From: Myrica gale
Taxonomy: Eukaryota; Streptophyta; Magnoliopsida; Fagales; Myricaceae
Assembly: GCA_963930655.1 (NCBI GenBank)
Contig: OZ005603.1
Coordinates: 24,318,201-24,382,200 of the forward strand
Direction of reading: 5' to 3'
DNA length: 64,000 nucleotides
Program-made: the position numbers and the translations under genes
Shown: positions 10,047 through 21,723 of the stretch, piece after piece
How positions within the stretch are numbered: the stretch's first letter is position 1
Layout: every line of letters begins with the position of its first letter
Notes under the pieces: model-generated
The model's database searches: none
Told to the model about the DNA's origin: nothing
The model's input: the letters and a program-made list of their open reading frames with translations, nothing else

Positions 10047-13000
10047 ATGGCTTCCGAAACACCTCCTGCTACTTCTATTGATTCTGATAACTCTAGTCCC
10101 TATTTCTTACACAACGGTAATAATCCTGGTGCAATTTTAGTATCTCAAGTTCTTCATGAAGAGAACTATCCTAGCTGGTGCCGATCCATGCAGATGGCAC
10201 TCAGTGCGAAGAACAAATTGAAGTTTGTTGATGGATCTCTTCCTAAACCTAGCTCTTCTGCTTCTACTCACTCTGTCTGGACTCGATGCAATGATATGGT
10301 GACGTCGTGGATTCTCAATTCGATCTCCAAAGAACTGGCCGATAGTGTCCTTTACCTTGACACAACCGCTGGTGTTTGGAAGGATCTGCGTGAGAGATTT
10401 TCTCAAGGTAATGGACCGCGAATCTTTCAGATTCAAAAGTCTATTTCGTCTTTGGCTCAAGGTCAGTTTACTATGAGCTCGTATTTTACCAAATTAAAGT
10501 CACTTTGGGAAGAGTTGTACAATTATAAACACAATCCGGTGTGTTCTTGTGGTGTTGTCAAAGAGTTAAGTGAATCCTATAATCAAGAACGTATTATGCA
10601 ATTCTTGATGGGATTGAACGACTCATATTCGCACATTCGTGGTCAAATTTTGATGGCTGAACCTTTGCCTTCAATCAACAAAGTGTTTTCGTTGATAATT
10701 CAAAAGGAAAGGCACGTGGCATTTCATCTTCAACTGATTCACATTCTGTTGAAACCAGTGCCTTTCTGACTCGTAATCAGCCCTTCAATAGATTTCATCA
10801 GAGGAAGGATAAACCCGTATGCAGTCACTGTGGATTTGTTGGACATACTGTCGACAAATGCTACAAATTACACGGTTATCCTCCTGGTTACAAGCCAAGG
10901 AGCAAGACCTATGATACTTCGATTTCAGCCAATCAAGTGTAAACTGAGTCTGCATCTATTTCTCCTTTCACAAAGGAACAATGCTAGAAATTATTAGCTC
11001 TCATTCCTTCATTGGATTCATCATAGCAATCTGCTGATTTTCAAGAGAATATGAGTTCTCGTGACACAACAATGGTGAATATGGCAGGTATTTTGTCATT
11101 TTCTGTTTCCACTTGGATTGTGGACACTGATGCCACACATCATATGGTATCTTCTATCTCAATGCTTACTACTGTTACATCTACAGTTTCTTCCTCTGTC
11201 AAATTACCAAATGGTTCTTATGCTCAAGTCTCACATGTAGGCTCTGTCCAACTTTCTTCACACATTCTTTTACAAAATGTGCTGGTTGTTCCATCTTTCT
11301 CATTCAATCTTGTGTCTGTTAGCTCTCTAATCAAACAAGTTTCTTGTTGTTTGATTTTTCTCCATTCTTATCTTTTCATACAGGACCTGTGGAACTGGAT
11401 GGTGATTGATATGGCTAAAGAACGTGTCGGCCTCTATCATTTGACTCAACCTGCAAATAAAGTTCAATCTTCATCTTATGTTTCTATTTTTGTTAATAAA
11501 TCTGATTAGTCTGATGTTCATCTTTGGCATTATAGACTTGGTCATCCTTGTTTTTCTCGTATGCTTTCTCTTAAAGATTGTATCTATGATATTGATTCCA
11601 CTAAACAATTTCATTGTACAATCTGTCCCTCCTTAGCAAAGCAACATAAACTTCCTTTTCCTGTTTCTGTTAATAAAGCTTCTGCTATCTTTGAGCTTGT
11701 TCACTTTGATTTGTGGGGGCCATTTGCTATTAGAGACAGCCTAAGTTCTCGTTTTTTCCTTACTGTGGTTGATGACTTTAGCCGTTGCACATGGGTTTAT
11801 CTTCTTCACTCTAAATCACAGACATCTCTTCATATTCAGAATTTCTTTCATTTAGTTGAAACTCAGTTTCACACTAACATTCAGACCATTCGCACAGACT
11901 TTGGATCTGAATTCAATATCTCTCCATTTCTAGCTTCTAATGGTGTTGTTCATCAGCATTTTTGTGTAGCTACTCCACAACAAAACGGTCGCGTTGAGCG
12001 CAAACATCAACATTTATTAAATGTTGCAAGAGCTCTTAGGTTTCAGGCTGGTTTACCTCTTAGTTTTTGGAGTGACTGCATTCTTGCAGCTACTTATCTC
12101 ATAAACAGATTGCCTACTCCTATCTTAGACAACAAATCTCCTTATGAGCTTTTGTTTTGTAAAAAGCCTTCCTATCTTCATCTTAAAACCTTTGGGTGCC
12201 TTTGTTATGCATTCACATTAGCTCGGCATAGAACTAAGTTTGATGCCCGAGCTGATCCTTGCATTTTCATTGGTTACCCCTATGCAATGAAAGGTTATAA
12301 AGTCTATCATCTGTCCTCTCAACAAACTTCTGTTACTCGACATGTGGTTTTTCATGAGACCATATTTCCTTTCAAGGTTTTCCCACCTGCCTCTTCTAAT
12401 ATTTCTAGTTTACCTTTGTCTATTCCAGACATTTTTCCTCATTCTAATGTGACTGACGCTACTGTGTCTTCACCTCCACCTTCTTCCCAATCTTCTACTG
12501 ATTCTTCTACTTCTCCTGTTTTTCAAGTTCCCATAGTTTCACCATCTGTTAGACATTCTACTAGAATTCGCAGGGCTCCAGCTTATCTCAATGACTATCA
12601 TTGTCAGCTAGCTCACGATTCTTCTGTTACCATACCAGCATCCAGTTCTTCAGGTTCTTCCAGTACTTCATGCTATTCTTTTGCTGGACATCCTTGTGAT
12701 ATCTCTCCATCCATTGCCTATACTAAACTCTCTCCTGATTACCGAAGATTTGTGCTAAATGTTAGCACTACTTTTGAAACTTCTTCTTACAAAGAGGCTG
12801 TTGTACATCCGGCTTGGCAAGATGCTATGAATAAGGAAATTGCTGCTCTTGAGTTGAATAATACCTGGACCGTTTATCCTCTACCTGCTGGTAAGCTTCC
12901 CATTGATTGTAAATGGGTTTACAAGCTCAAGTTCAATGCTGATGGTTCTATTGAACGTCATAAAGCCCGTTTAGTCGCAAAAGGATTCACACAAAAAGAA

Positions 13001-14305
13001 GGTTTTGATTTTTTCGAAACTTTTTCTCCTATGGCTAAGCTCACTTCTGTTCGGGTTTTGATTGCTGTTGCTGCCTCCAAACATTGGCATTTACATCAAC
13101 TTGATGTAAATAATGCCTTTCTTCATGGAGATCTCCATGAAGAAATCTACATGAATTTGCCTCCGGGTTATTCCAAGAAGGGGAGTCTGCTGTTTGTAGT
13201 CTGAATAAGTCACTCTACGGGTTAAAACAAGCATCCCGTCAGTGGTTTTTCAAGTTTTCAGACTTCCTTCTCTCCAATAAGTTTGTTCAATCTCGGGCTG
13301 ACTATACACTTTTTACTCGACAGATTGGTACTTCTTTTTTGGCTCTTTTGGTCTATATTGACGACATCATTCTTGCTGGGAATAATTTTTCCATGATTGT
13401 TGATTTTAAAGCTATCATTGACCGCAAATTCAAGATTAAAGATCTTGGAAAGCTCAAATATTTTTTAGGATTGGAAGTTGCTCGAAATGATTCTGGTATC
13501 ACTTTATCTTAGCGTAAGTTTGCATTGGATATACTAGCTGATACTGGTTTTCTTGGGGCTAAAGCTGTCAAGACACCTATTGAGCAGAATCTTAAACTGA
13601 GCAATGAGGATTCTTCTTCTCTGGTTGATCCCACTATTTACAGAAAATTGATTGGTCGTTTGTTATACCTCACTATCACTTGACCAGATTTATCCTATTC
13701 CTTGCAAGTTCTTAGCCAATTCATGAATTGTCCTCGTCAAACTCATTTGGACTCTGCTTACCAAGTGCTCGGATATCTCAAAGGGACTCATGCCCAAGGT
13801 CTTTTTTACTCCTTTTCATCTCCATTTCATCTCAAGGCCTTTACGGATTCCGATTTGGCAAGTTGCCCTGATTCTAGGCGTTCTATCACTGGTTACTCGG
13901 TATTTCTTGGTGACTCTTTAGTTGCTTGGAAATCTAAGAAACAGACCACGGTTTCTAGATCTTCCTCGGAGGCTGAATATCGAGCCATGACTACTACTAG
14001 CTGTGAGATTACTTGGCTTACATATTTGCTTGCTGATCTTTGTATTCCTCACTCTCAATCTGCCTTGTTATTTTGTGATAGTCAAGCAGCTTTTCACCTA
14101 GCTGCTAATCCTATTTTTCACGAAAGCACTAAGCACATTGAGTTGGATTGTCATTTGATTCGGGAGAAAGTGCAGTCTGGTTTACTTCATCTTCTTCATG
14201 TCTCATCATCAGCTTGCAGATTTGTTCACCAAGGCACTTGGGGCTACACAGTTTCAGTATCTCTTATCCAAGATGAACGTGATTGACATCCACGGTTCCT
14301 TTTGA
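10047..14305 (+). pseudogene. Copia-A gag-pol, multiply disrupted
   Basis: Gag starts at the ATG at 10047 (UBN2-type gag: PYFLHNGNNPGAILVSQ, then SWCRSMQMALSAKNK). A frameshift near 10720 moves reading to another frame, which holds the zinc knuckle CSHCGFVGHTVDKC at 10820 and three stops before 11051. Protease (WIVDTDATHHM, where the usual Gly of D-T-G is Asp) is followed by a stop at 11507. Integrase runs from 11510 ([24 protein letters not shown]) into RT ([19 protein letters not shown]). A further frameshift lies near 13180, with stops at 13510 and 13681. YIDDIILAG is the RT catalytic motif. RNase H (SSEAEYRAM, DSQAAFHLA) ends after a last frameshift near 14205. The natural stop is TGA at 14303..14305. 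It cannot encode a complete polyprotein. Confidence 0.9.
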
Positions 14306-14312
14306 GGGGGAG

Positions 14313-14556
14313 TATTAAACTTTGTATTTTTGGTTGAGTTAGCTTAACCTTTCAGCTTAGTTAGCTTAACTATTCAGCTTAGTTAGCTTAGCTGTACAGT
14401 TTGTTAGAACTAAGTTTGTTAGTTCTGTGAGTATATATTACAGTCATGTACGAGACATTGGGTTAACTTGAATAGACTGAAGATTATTCGTCCATCTTAC
14501 TTTCAATTCCTATCTCGATTCTTCCTTCCCTTTTTCATAACAAACAAATTTTTACA
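14313..14556 (+). repeat. Copia-A 3' LTR (244 bp)
   Basis: Preceded by the polypurine tract and followed by the target duplication GATAC. It is 15 bp longer than the 5' LTR because of a small internal duplication around GAACTAAGTTTGTTA. Confidence 0.92.
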
Positions 14557-14561
14557 GATAC

Positions 14562-15726
14562 TTTCTTCGACCACCCCCATGAAAACAGTTGAATTAATTC
14601 TCAGAGTTTTTTTTAGCTCCATATATATATATATATATATGTACATATGGTTGAATGCAATATAATAAGACAATTAGCATACTCATAAGAAAATGAATAG
14701 TTTTGCATCAATAATACTAGTCTTTACACTACTTAAACAACTCCTAATTTTTTAAGATCATGCATGCATGCATGCTGTGCAGCACCTACCGATCGAGATA
14801 AGAGTCGACAGAATAAAGGTAAAAGATCTTTCTGATTTTAATTTTATATATACAGCATGTCAGCGATACTTTACATGGTAAGGCCCCAATAATGATGGTG
14901 TTAGCAAAAATATTTTAACTAATTAATTATAGTTTGTCGTCTATGAATATATAATTGGTGCATTGAGAATATCAAGCTATCTTTATCGTGTCTAATTATA
15001 CGTCGCGATCAAATAATAAGGTTTAAAAAAAAATGAAAATAAAGACAAGGGTTAAGATATGAACTTGCATGCGTAATGTGTCTTATCGGGTCGGTAGGGT
15101 CCTCGATCGCGATCACTTATCCAATAGAACATTCCTGAGACTTTCGTTTATTTATTTTTTTGTTAAATTTTGGTAGCTAGTCTAGACGTACGTACTGTGG
15201 ATGTTTGCTAGCTTGTGGGCTCGACATCAGAATAGGGTCTGATTTCGGCTGCAAAACAAGTGTCTGGAATTATTGGGCAACGAAGTGGGAAAGACGTACT
15301 TTAGAAGAAAAAAAAAAAAGAAGTGGGAAAGATTTTGTGATGTGTGTGAGGTTGGAGTGGTCAAAAGAACTTTGACGTGGTAATCTAAAAGGAGCTGCAG
15401 AAGATAATAATAAAGATTAATACAAGAGTACGTTTGTTCTGCATGCAGTACGTATGTAGTACACAAAGAATGCAACTTGTACCCATCAATAGAAAGAAAG
15501 GGAGCAGCTAGTAGTACAAGTGAAATATGGATCGTGGGGAGGAGAAGCTCTTGGCTATTCTTGATCTAATTATCAATTCTTTAAAATGTTATGTATATAT
15601 ATGGTATGAGTATGTCCTCCAGCTTCTGTCATGAGTAGACTAAGGCAAATCACTTACACTTAAAGAATAGACCTCTCAGAAGATTAGGCGTGAGATTACT
15701 GTCTTCAAAAAGATCAGGATATATAT
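14562..15726. other. Intergenic; short TA and TGCA repeats only
   Basis: Holds a short TA run near 14622..14640 and a TGCATGCATGCATGC run near 14761. I see no gene; an antisense frame at 15227..15475 lacks any domain. Confidence 0.4.
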
Positions 15727-16205
15727 TAAAGGTTTAATTAGTCCATTAGTTCTTGAGGTATGACCCAATCTCAATTTGGTTCTTAGAATTTATTTCATCA
15801 TGAGCTAGTCATTGGAGAATTTTTTGTATCCTAGAATGATCATTTTGTTAACTCTGTCGCCCCTATTAGTAGAATAAATCTCATGTGATTAACAAAAATA
15901 CATCACAATTGATAGTAAAAAACTATGTGTTTCCAAGTCATTCAAATTGTCAAGTTGGACAAGTTGATGTTAATTTAAAATCTACATTAAATTATCTATA
16001 CCAACTCATGACGCCACGGTGGACATATCTTTTTGTATTGACAGTGCATCCCAAAGTGAATTGGAGCTGCGTTGGTGGTGATGTGTCCCCATTAGCTATT
16101 TGGGAATTATTTCGTTAATAAGGATGAGTTACCGAAATGATCACTCCAGTGCACGAATGATTCCTCAAAGACTATTATAAGACGAAATAAACCCTATGTA
16201 ACCGT
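15727..16205. mobile_element. Probable MITE with degenerate inverted ends
   Basis: The left end (about 15727..15860) and the reverse complement of the right end (about 16090..16205) share a long imperfect match, including TTATTTC[AG]TC, a TAGTC.TTG block and GATCATTT.GTAACT. The arms are old and gapped; no target duplication could be fixed. There is no coding capacity. Confidence 0.45.
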
Positions 16206-16256
16206 ACTGCAAAAATTAGTAAACTAATTAAGCCTATTTCTTAAATTGCTCGTACA

Positions 16257-17072
16257 CAGTGGCGGAACCAGGATTAATACTCAAGGGTGTCGAACTTTAA
16301 AGGCGAAATGATAAAAAAATCCTTCGTAATACAAAAATTGTCTTAGAATTACAATAACTTAAATTAAAGACAAACAAGCAACAAACAGTGACCACACGTT
16401 GATGTAAATATCAATCTTGTTATTAAGAAGTTCCCACATGTTGACCACTGTTTTATTGCACAAAGCATAGTGTAGGGAAAAGAATTAAAAATTTACAAGT
16501 TAAGCAAGCATAGATTATTATGGGAAGCCCTATAAAATATGTGTAATCATGACTATTAAAACGCCTCTCTCCCGTTTGAAGTTTTGGACTTTCATAGCTA
16601 AGCACATGAAATACAAAATGCAAGAAGTTGCATTGCAAAAGAAAGTAATAGCAGCATTGTCCAATACGTCCAAATTAGCAAGCACATCCCCTTGAAGGGT
16701 GGGGGGAAAGAGAAGGGTGGGAGGGGGACTTTTCATCGTATCACCAATTCAGTGTCCTCATAGCAGCAATCCCAAGGCCTTCCTAAGTTGAAGTGGATAC
16801 AAAATGCTTTTGAGTTTTAACACAAAATTCAAAAAGGTCCTCTGTTTTCTAAACACCACAGGTCCGCTAGCTAAATGTAACTGGAAGCATTTATTTTCTG
16901 GTAGATAAAGTATGTATTGTTACACAAAAGCCCTCCTCTATTTGCTGGTGAGTCCAGAAAGTCCTAGGATTCTTTTAGGGGATATTTATAAAGAATACAT
17001 ATAAAGTTTTTTTTTTGGGGGGAGCGAAGGGTGTCGGTCGACACCCTTCGCTCCCCCTTGGTTTCGCCCCTG
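16257..17072. mobile_element. Non-autonomous hAT transposon
   Basis: The left end CAGTGGCGGAACCAGG and the right end, reading CAGGGGCGAAACCAAGG on the minus strand, are terminal inverted repeats of the plant hAT type, the same family as the element at 59387..61031. A 7-bp direct repeat TCGTACA lies at both sides (16250..16256 and 17076..17082), close to the 8-bp duplication expected for hAT. The interior has no transposase frame. The right end carries a perfect 19-bp hairpin (17018..17057). Confidence 0.75.
17018..17057. repeat. Perfect 19+2+19 palindrome at the hAT right end
   Basis: Arms 17018..17036 and 17039..17057 are exact reverse complements around a GT spacer. The arm includes AAGGGTGTCG, which also occurs once near the left end of the same transposon. 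This suggests an inverted duplication of subterminal sequence. Confidence 0.93.
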
Positions 17073-17196
17073 CAGTCGTACATTGGCACTACATCATCTA
17101 GTGTCATGAGTAGTATAAAATGGCAAAGAGGCCACCTGCAGAGGAAAGCAATCAATTTATGGTGGAAACCAATCGATGAAAGTTGAAAACCGTTGG

Positions 17197-18432
17197 TGAA
17201 AAACCTAATTTAGACCCAAATGTGCAGAAAATACCTAGAGGGGGGGTGAATAGGTATACTGAAAATTTTATCCAACAACAAAATACTTTTTCAAAACACA
17301 ACCTATTCACAGAAATATAATCACAATTAATCTTTATCAAGAATCTACTATCTTATTACAAATCAGATATGAACAAAGACTAGATAAACAGTAGCTATAC
17401 AAATCTGAAAAACAAAGATATCCGAATATACCTCAAGTGACTCCGAAGAGACTATACTGGACAGAATCAATAATTTTTTCAAGATTAATCTTGTACAAGC
17501 GAAACACAATCAGTAGCTTATCTAAACCTTGAATCAGTAAACCACAATGTATTCTTACCAACCGAATCAGTGAGGATATTTACCAAATATCACAGTGGAA
17601 TCCTTACAACACAGAGAAACAATTGGTTAGTAAACTAGCAATTTATCAAAACAAGAAAACAATGATAAAGATGTAACACAAGAAATGGTTACGAAGAGAA
17701 AACTCCCTAAGGAACTTCCTTAAGGAGAAAAACTCTCCGGGCCCGTAGGCCGATCGAATCCACTAGCTTCCAAAGGTTACAAGGTGATCTATACAAGACT
17801 AACCTAGCCTAATCAACCAACCCTTGAACCAATCTCAGTTTACCAAACCGAAACACACTTCAAACATAGAACCTCTATGTTGAATATGGAAGCCACGATC
17901 TCGAAACGGCAACAGATCTTCAAGCACAAACCTTGTGCAATCTTGGGCCAAGGCTGAAACCTTCAGCCTCGATGATTCAGAACTTCTGAATCTCTGATCT
18001 TCACAAAATCGGATTTGGGGGAAAAACACCGGTGATCTTTATCTCCTTGATATTCCAATCAATCAACACATTGAAATCTCCATGAAATCAGATCTTCATC
18101 ATCACGTGGAAGGCTTTACAGATCAGCACAAGAAATCTACGAATCTTCAATATCACCGAATCTTGGAAACAAGAAAGATGGAAAGCTCTCGTCGAAACAC
18201 ACAAAACAACCCTCTGTTATGCGAACTAATTTCCACCCGTGAGATGCAGATCAGCTTTAAGCCTCCTTTCTCAAGTCTTCTAGAAGCATAGAAAATGTCA
18301 TAATTGCCCTTAATGAGGCCTTCATCATAACCCACGGTGCAGCATATCAATTCCTACTTCTAGAAGCTTTACAAATTACAAAGATACCCTTTTACAATGA
18401 GTCACGTGATGCCAATTAAAATTGCCGTAACA
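17197..18432 (-). repeat. Sire-A 3' LTR (1236 bp)
   Basis: Same length as its partner, with scattered substitutions and compensating 1-bp indels. On the minus strand it follows directly after the last polypurine tract (18433..18446). Confidence 0.93.
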
Positions 18433-19013
18433 ATCTCCCCCTTTGGCATCCTACGTGACAAAACTATACTAGCCTAGAACCAAAATCATAATGAATCCTG
18501 TTGATCACCAACACAGGACACATTTTTCAAAGGGACTCATCCTAATGATTCTAGAACTAGAAAATAGCTAAAAAGTACCTGCACAAAACTTATCACAAAC
18601 ACAACTCTAAACATCTATTAGAAATCATGTTAGTGAACAGAAAAACATTATAGCAAAAGCAGGAAAATCATATAAATGAAGTTATGTCTCCCCCTGAGAC
18701 ACATCCCCAAAATCAACATTAGCAAGAGGAAACTCCCCCTAACATTTACTCAATCATAACATAATATCATAAGTAATAAGAAGAGTCAACATGCTAAAAA
18801 GTAAAGCATAATATTGTAGCAACATAAACATAACAGACAGCACCGAAAATGTCCAGCAGTGAACAAGATAACAACTTCACAAGTAAATAAACAAGCAGAA
18901 AATGTCCAGCAGTGAATAAACAAGCAGAATTCAATCCCAGAATTCAAATCCATCATGCAGAACCACCCAACCTTGCAGCAACACAGCAACACATCATCAA
19001 GTATTCTCCCCCT
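18433..19013 (-). other. Sire-A polypurine tract series (four AGGGGGAG copies)
   Basis: On the minus strand the octamer AGGGGGAG occurs at 19006..19013, 18733..18740, 18688..18695 and within 18433..18446, the last adjoining the 3' LTR. One copy is needed for plus-strand DNA priming. Repeated upstream copies are a known peculiarity of Sireviruses. Confidence 0.8.
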
Positions 19014-19040
19014 TTTTGACACGAAGGAGGCCAAAATGAG

Positions 19041-20195
19041 CTACTCAGAAGCATCAGAATCATCCATAGCATCAGAGGCAGTTTCAGATCCAGAGCCACC
19101 AGCATCAGAAGCAGATGGAGCAGCAGAGGGCTGAAGTAATTTCATCTCAGCTCTGACTTGAGACAATTCGAGGCGAAGAACAGCCACATCGGACTGAAGA
19201 GTAGTTAGAGCAGATTGGATGGACGAAGAACGATCTAGTAGGAGTTTAAGTGCATCAGGAAGGGCTGGAACATCTGTAGGATAACTAAGATTGGGATGAC
19301 GTTTATGGGATAAGGATTTCTTGAGAGTCTGGATACCAATGGTTTTGAGTGGACCAAGACGACTCTCAGATACAGGAATGCTTATACCAACAGCAGTTAA
19401 CAATCGCATTATTAAGCACCCATATCGAAGTTTCAAACTTCCAGAATTACTTTGGAAGATCTCAATCATGTGGTCACAGATGTTAGTTGCTAAGTCTATG
19501 AAATCATTGTTCAAAAAAGCATACAAGAATCTAATCCTCTCCAAGGAAAATGCAGAGAGATGAATATTAGGATAGATATTTGTAAAGAGAATCCTGGCCG
19601 GAAGAATATGATCTTTAGCAAGGAATTTGCCAGGAAATTCCTTTCTAGAAAATCCTTTGATTGTCCTCTGCATTAGAAAACTAACGACAGTAGACAATGG
19701 AGGACAAAGAGAAGCTTTATATGGATACAAAGGGTTTTCAATAAACGGAATTCCTATTTTTTCAGCCAAGAACTTAGGAGATAATTCAATGATTTGACCA
19801 CGAATATAAGTAGAAAAGCAAGAGCCCTGAATATTAAAAATATTGGAGTAGAATTCTTTTACCAGAGATTCAGAGGGAGGAGTTAAATGGTAGAGAAGTG
19901 GACTCCAACCTCGTGAATTGAATTCTCCAAACTTAGGAAGAGTCCTAAGTTCCTCAACGAGGACTTCCTTTTCCAATTCAATGTTTTTCAAACTGAATTT
20001 GGTGTGGAAAAGCGCCTCAGCTGCAGGATTGTAAAACAGGGCATCGTTAAAATCATCAAGAATAATCGGTTCTTTATCTCTCTGTGATTTCTGCTTCTTT
20101 GAAGAAGAAGCAACATCAGCTTTTCTTTTCCTCGTCATACGAGGAGGTGGAGGAGGAGGATCAACCCTCTTGGCTGGTAGTTTAACCCTTACCAT
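19041..20195 (-). CDS. Sire-A third ORF (384 aa) in the env-like position; plant-transposon-protein type domain
   Basis: A single uninterrupted frame of 384 codons from the ATG at 20193..20195, same strand as gag-pol, about 1.1 kb after RNase H and before the polypurine tracts. The N-terminus is proline-rich and very basic (PPPPPPRMTRKRKAD, then SSSKKQKSQRDK), like a nuclear localisation signal. The central ~200 residues (RGWSPLLYHLTPPSESLVKEFY, then YIRGQIIELSPKFLAEKIGIP) resemble the 'putative plant transposon protein' / Athila ORF1-like domain found in many plant retroelements. Residues about 315-355 look like a coiled coil (SALTTLQSDVAVLRLEL). The tail is Ser/Asp-rich and acidic. I see no signal peptide or membrane helix, so an envelope role is not supported by sequence. 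The frame is intact although gag-pol is broken. Confidence 0.8.
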   Translation of the reverse strand: MVRVKLPAKRVDPPPPPPRMTRKRKADVASSSKKQKSQRDKEPIILDDFNDALFYNPAAEALFHTKFSLKNIELEKEVLVEELRTLPKFGEFNSRGWSPLLYHLTPPSESLVKEFYSNIFNIQGSCFSTYIRGQIIELSPKFLAEKIGIPFIENPLYPYKASLCPPLSTVVSFLMQRTIKGFSRKEFPGKFLAKDHILPARILFTNIYPNIHLSAFSLERIRFLYAFLNNDFIDLATNICDHMIEIFQSNSGSLKLRYGCLIMRLLTAVGISIPVSESRLGPLKTIGIQTLKKSLSHKRHPNLSYPTDVPALPDALKLLLDRSSSIQSALTTLQSDVAVLRLELSQVRAEMKLLQPSAAPSASDAGGSGSETASDAMDDSDASE

Positions 20196-21333
20196 CTAAA
20201 ACAAACAAACATATTAGATATAATTATACACAGTGCAAGACATGTTCATTATGTAACAACAAATAGTCTGACCAATGTAAAGACTATACTAACATATGAG
20301 AGAACAATCACGTATGTATAATACAAACACAGCAGCAGATGGTTTGACAAGTTCACAACTAGCACATAAGCATTATAAGAATAAAACTTTTAACAACAAA
20401 AAATCATGGCATAAGTCCAAATACACGGCAGACATGTTCTGAATAAACCATACCCATTCGCAAATTTCAAATACAATCACCTTATACTCTATGAAATGAT
20501 ATGAGAATGTATATTAGCTACTGAATCTAGCAATACCAACACAAATCTATCACTTAATTGCAAACTTCAACTGTATGAATCAAAGATACAGATTTTTCCC
20601 AAATCATGGTGCCGAAAAATCTTTGCAATACTATGACTATTTAGTACAAAACAAAGATCCAGTGAACTAGCATGGTTTAATAGAGATGAAAGAGTAAAAC
20701 CCATAAGTAAATAATCCTTTAAACCGAAAAAAAAAATTCAAACCAACTCAAATGGGTCCAACCCGTGAGGCTATATGATCAAATCTTAAGCAAAACAAGT
20801 ATAAGAGACAATAACCCATTAACTACTAACCTTTCCTTCGAGCAAGCAAGTGATTGTGATGATTTTTGCAACAAAAATCCAAGAGAAGAAGGAGCACTAG
20901 AGATAGGCGACAATATGGGTTTCGGCGGCAAGAGAGAGGTTTCGTGTGTGAGTGAAGAGAATAGAGAGGTAAAAGAGAAAGGGTAAAGTTAAAAACCCTA
21001 AGATAAAAACTGAGAAAGACAATTTTGCCCCCCATAATACACGCCTCCTTTAAAGTGAACCAACACTTAGTTGAATTCCTTTAGCCGAATATCATCATCA
21101 ATTAACATATACCATAACATAGTTTATGACTTATATGTCCTCATCACTGTCGAATTCCATAGCTACACCTGCAGATTATTAAGAGACTAAAACAAAAATG
21201 AACTAACTGCAAATATGTAAAAGAGCCCAGATATACATCCAAAATTTAGAATAAATCAAACATGCATTACAGTAAGTGATACATACATTTAAAAACAATA
21301 TTCTAAAAATTATTAGACACAAACACATGATCA
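20196..21333 (-). other. Sire-A non-coding spacer between pol and third ORF
   Basis: About 1.1 kb within the element with no sense frame of note. It may carry the leader of a subgenomic or spliced RNA for the third ORF; I could not identify splice sites with confidence. Confidence 0.5.
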
Positions 21334-21723
21334 CTAGATTTGGCAAACACCTACAGCTTGTCTTAGAGATTCAAATCTTGAAATATCAAGTGGCTTAGTA
21401 AATAAATCAGCTAATTGATTTTCAGATGAGACATGTTCAATGTTAATTATTTTGTTTTCAACTAAATCTCTAATAAAATGATGTCTAATGTCTATGTGTT
21501 TTGTTCTAGAATGTTGTACAGGATTTTTAGAAATATTAATTGCACTTGTATTATCACAATACACAGTCATTATGTCTTGATTTAAACCATAATCTAACAG
21601 CATTTGTTTCATCCATATAAGCTGTGTACAGCAGCTTCCCATAGCCATATACTTCGCTTCAGCGGTAGATAATGAAATAGAACTCTGCTTTTTGCTGAGC
21701 CAGGCAACTAAGTTTGAACCCAT
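21334..21723 (-). pseudogene. Sire-A RNase H, separated from pol by a frameshift
   Basis: Holds the copia RNase H end: [19 protein letters not shown], then CDNTSAINISKNP, RTKHIDIRHHFIRD and ENQLADLFTKPLD. It stops a few residues later at VGVCQI, the usual pol terminus. It is out of register with the RT frame because of the single-base loss near 21820. Confidence 0.88.

Larger units (their letters stand above)
9801..14556 (+). mobile_element. Copia-A: complete but broken Ty1-copia LTR retrotransposon
   Basis: A 4756-bp element with LTRs at 9801..10029 and 14313..14556 and a perfect 5-bp target duplication GATAC (9796..9800 and 14557..14561). The primer-binding site TGGTATCAGAG starts directly after the 5' LTR at 10030, matching the initiator Met-tRNA type used by copia elements. 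A polypurine tract (AGGGGGAG, 14305..14312) abuts the 3' LTR. Gag and pol follow copia order (PR-INT-RT-RH) but carry several stops and frameshifts. The LTRs differ by about eight substitutions and a 15-bp duplication in the 3' copy, so the insertion is moderately old. The termini read TA...CA instead of TG...CA. Confidence 0.95.

Noticed and set aside
15227..15475. 82-codon minus-strand frame
   Set aside because: Low-complexity Phe/Leu-rich translation with no neighbours or promoter.
17835..18291. Open frames in the Sire-A LTRs, repeated near 26972..27488
   Set aside because: Present in both LTR copies with broken ends; explained as LTR sequence, not genes.
19041..20195. Calling the third Sire-A ORF an envelope protein
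   Set aside because: Position fits, but no signal peptide, membrane helix or Cys-rich ectodomain is visible.
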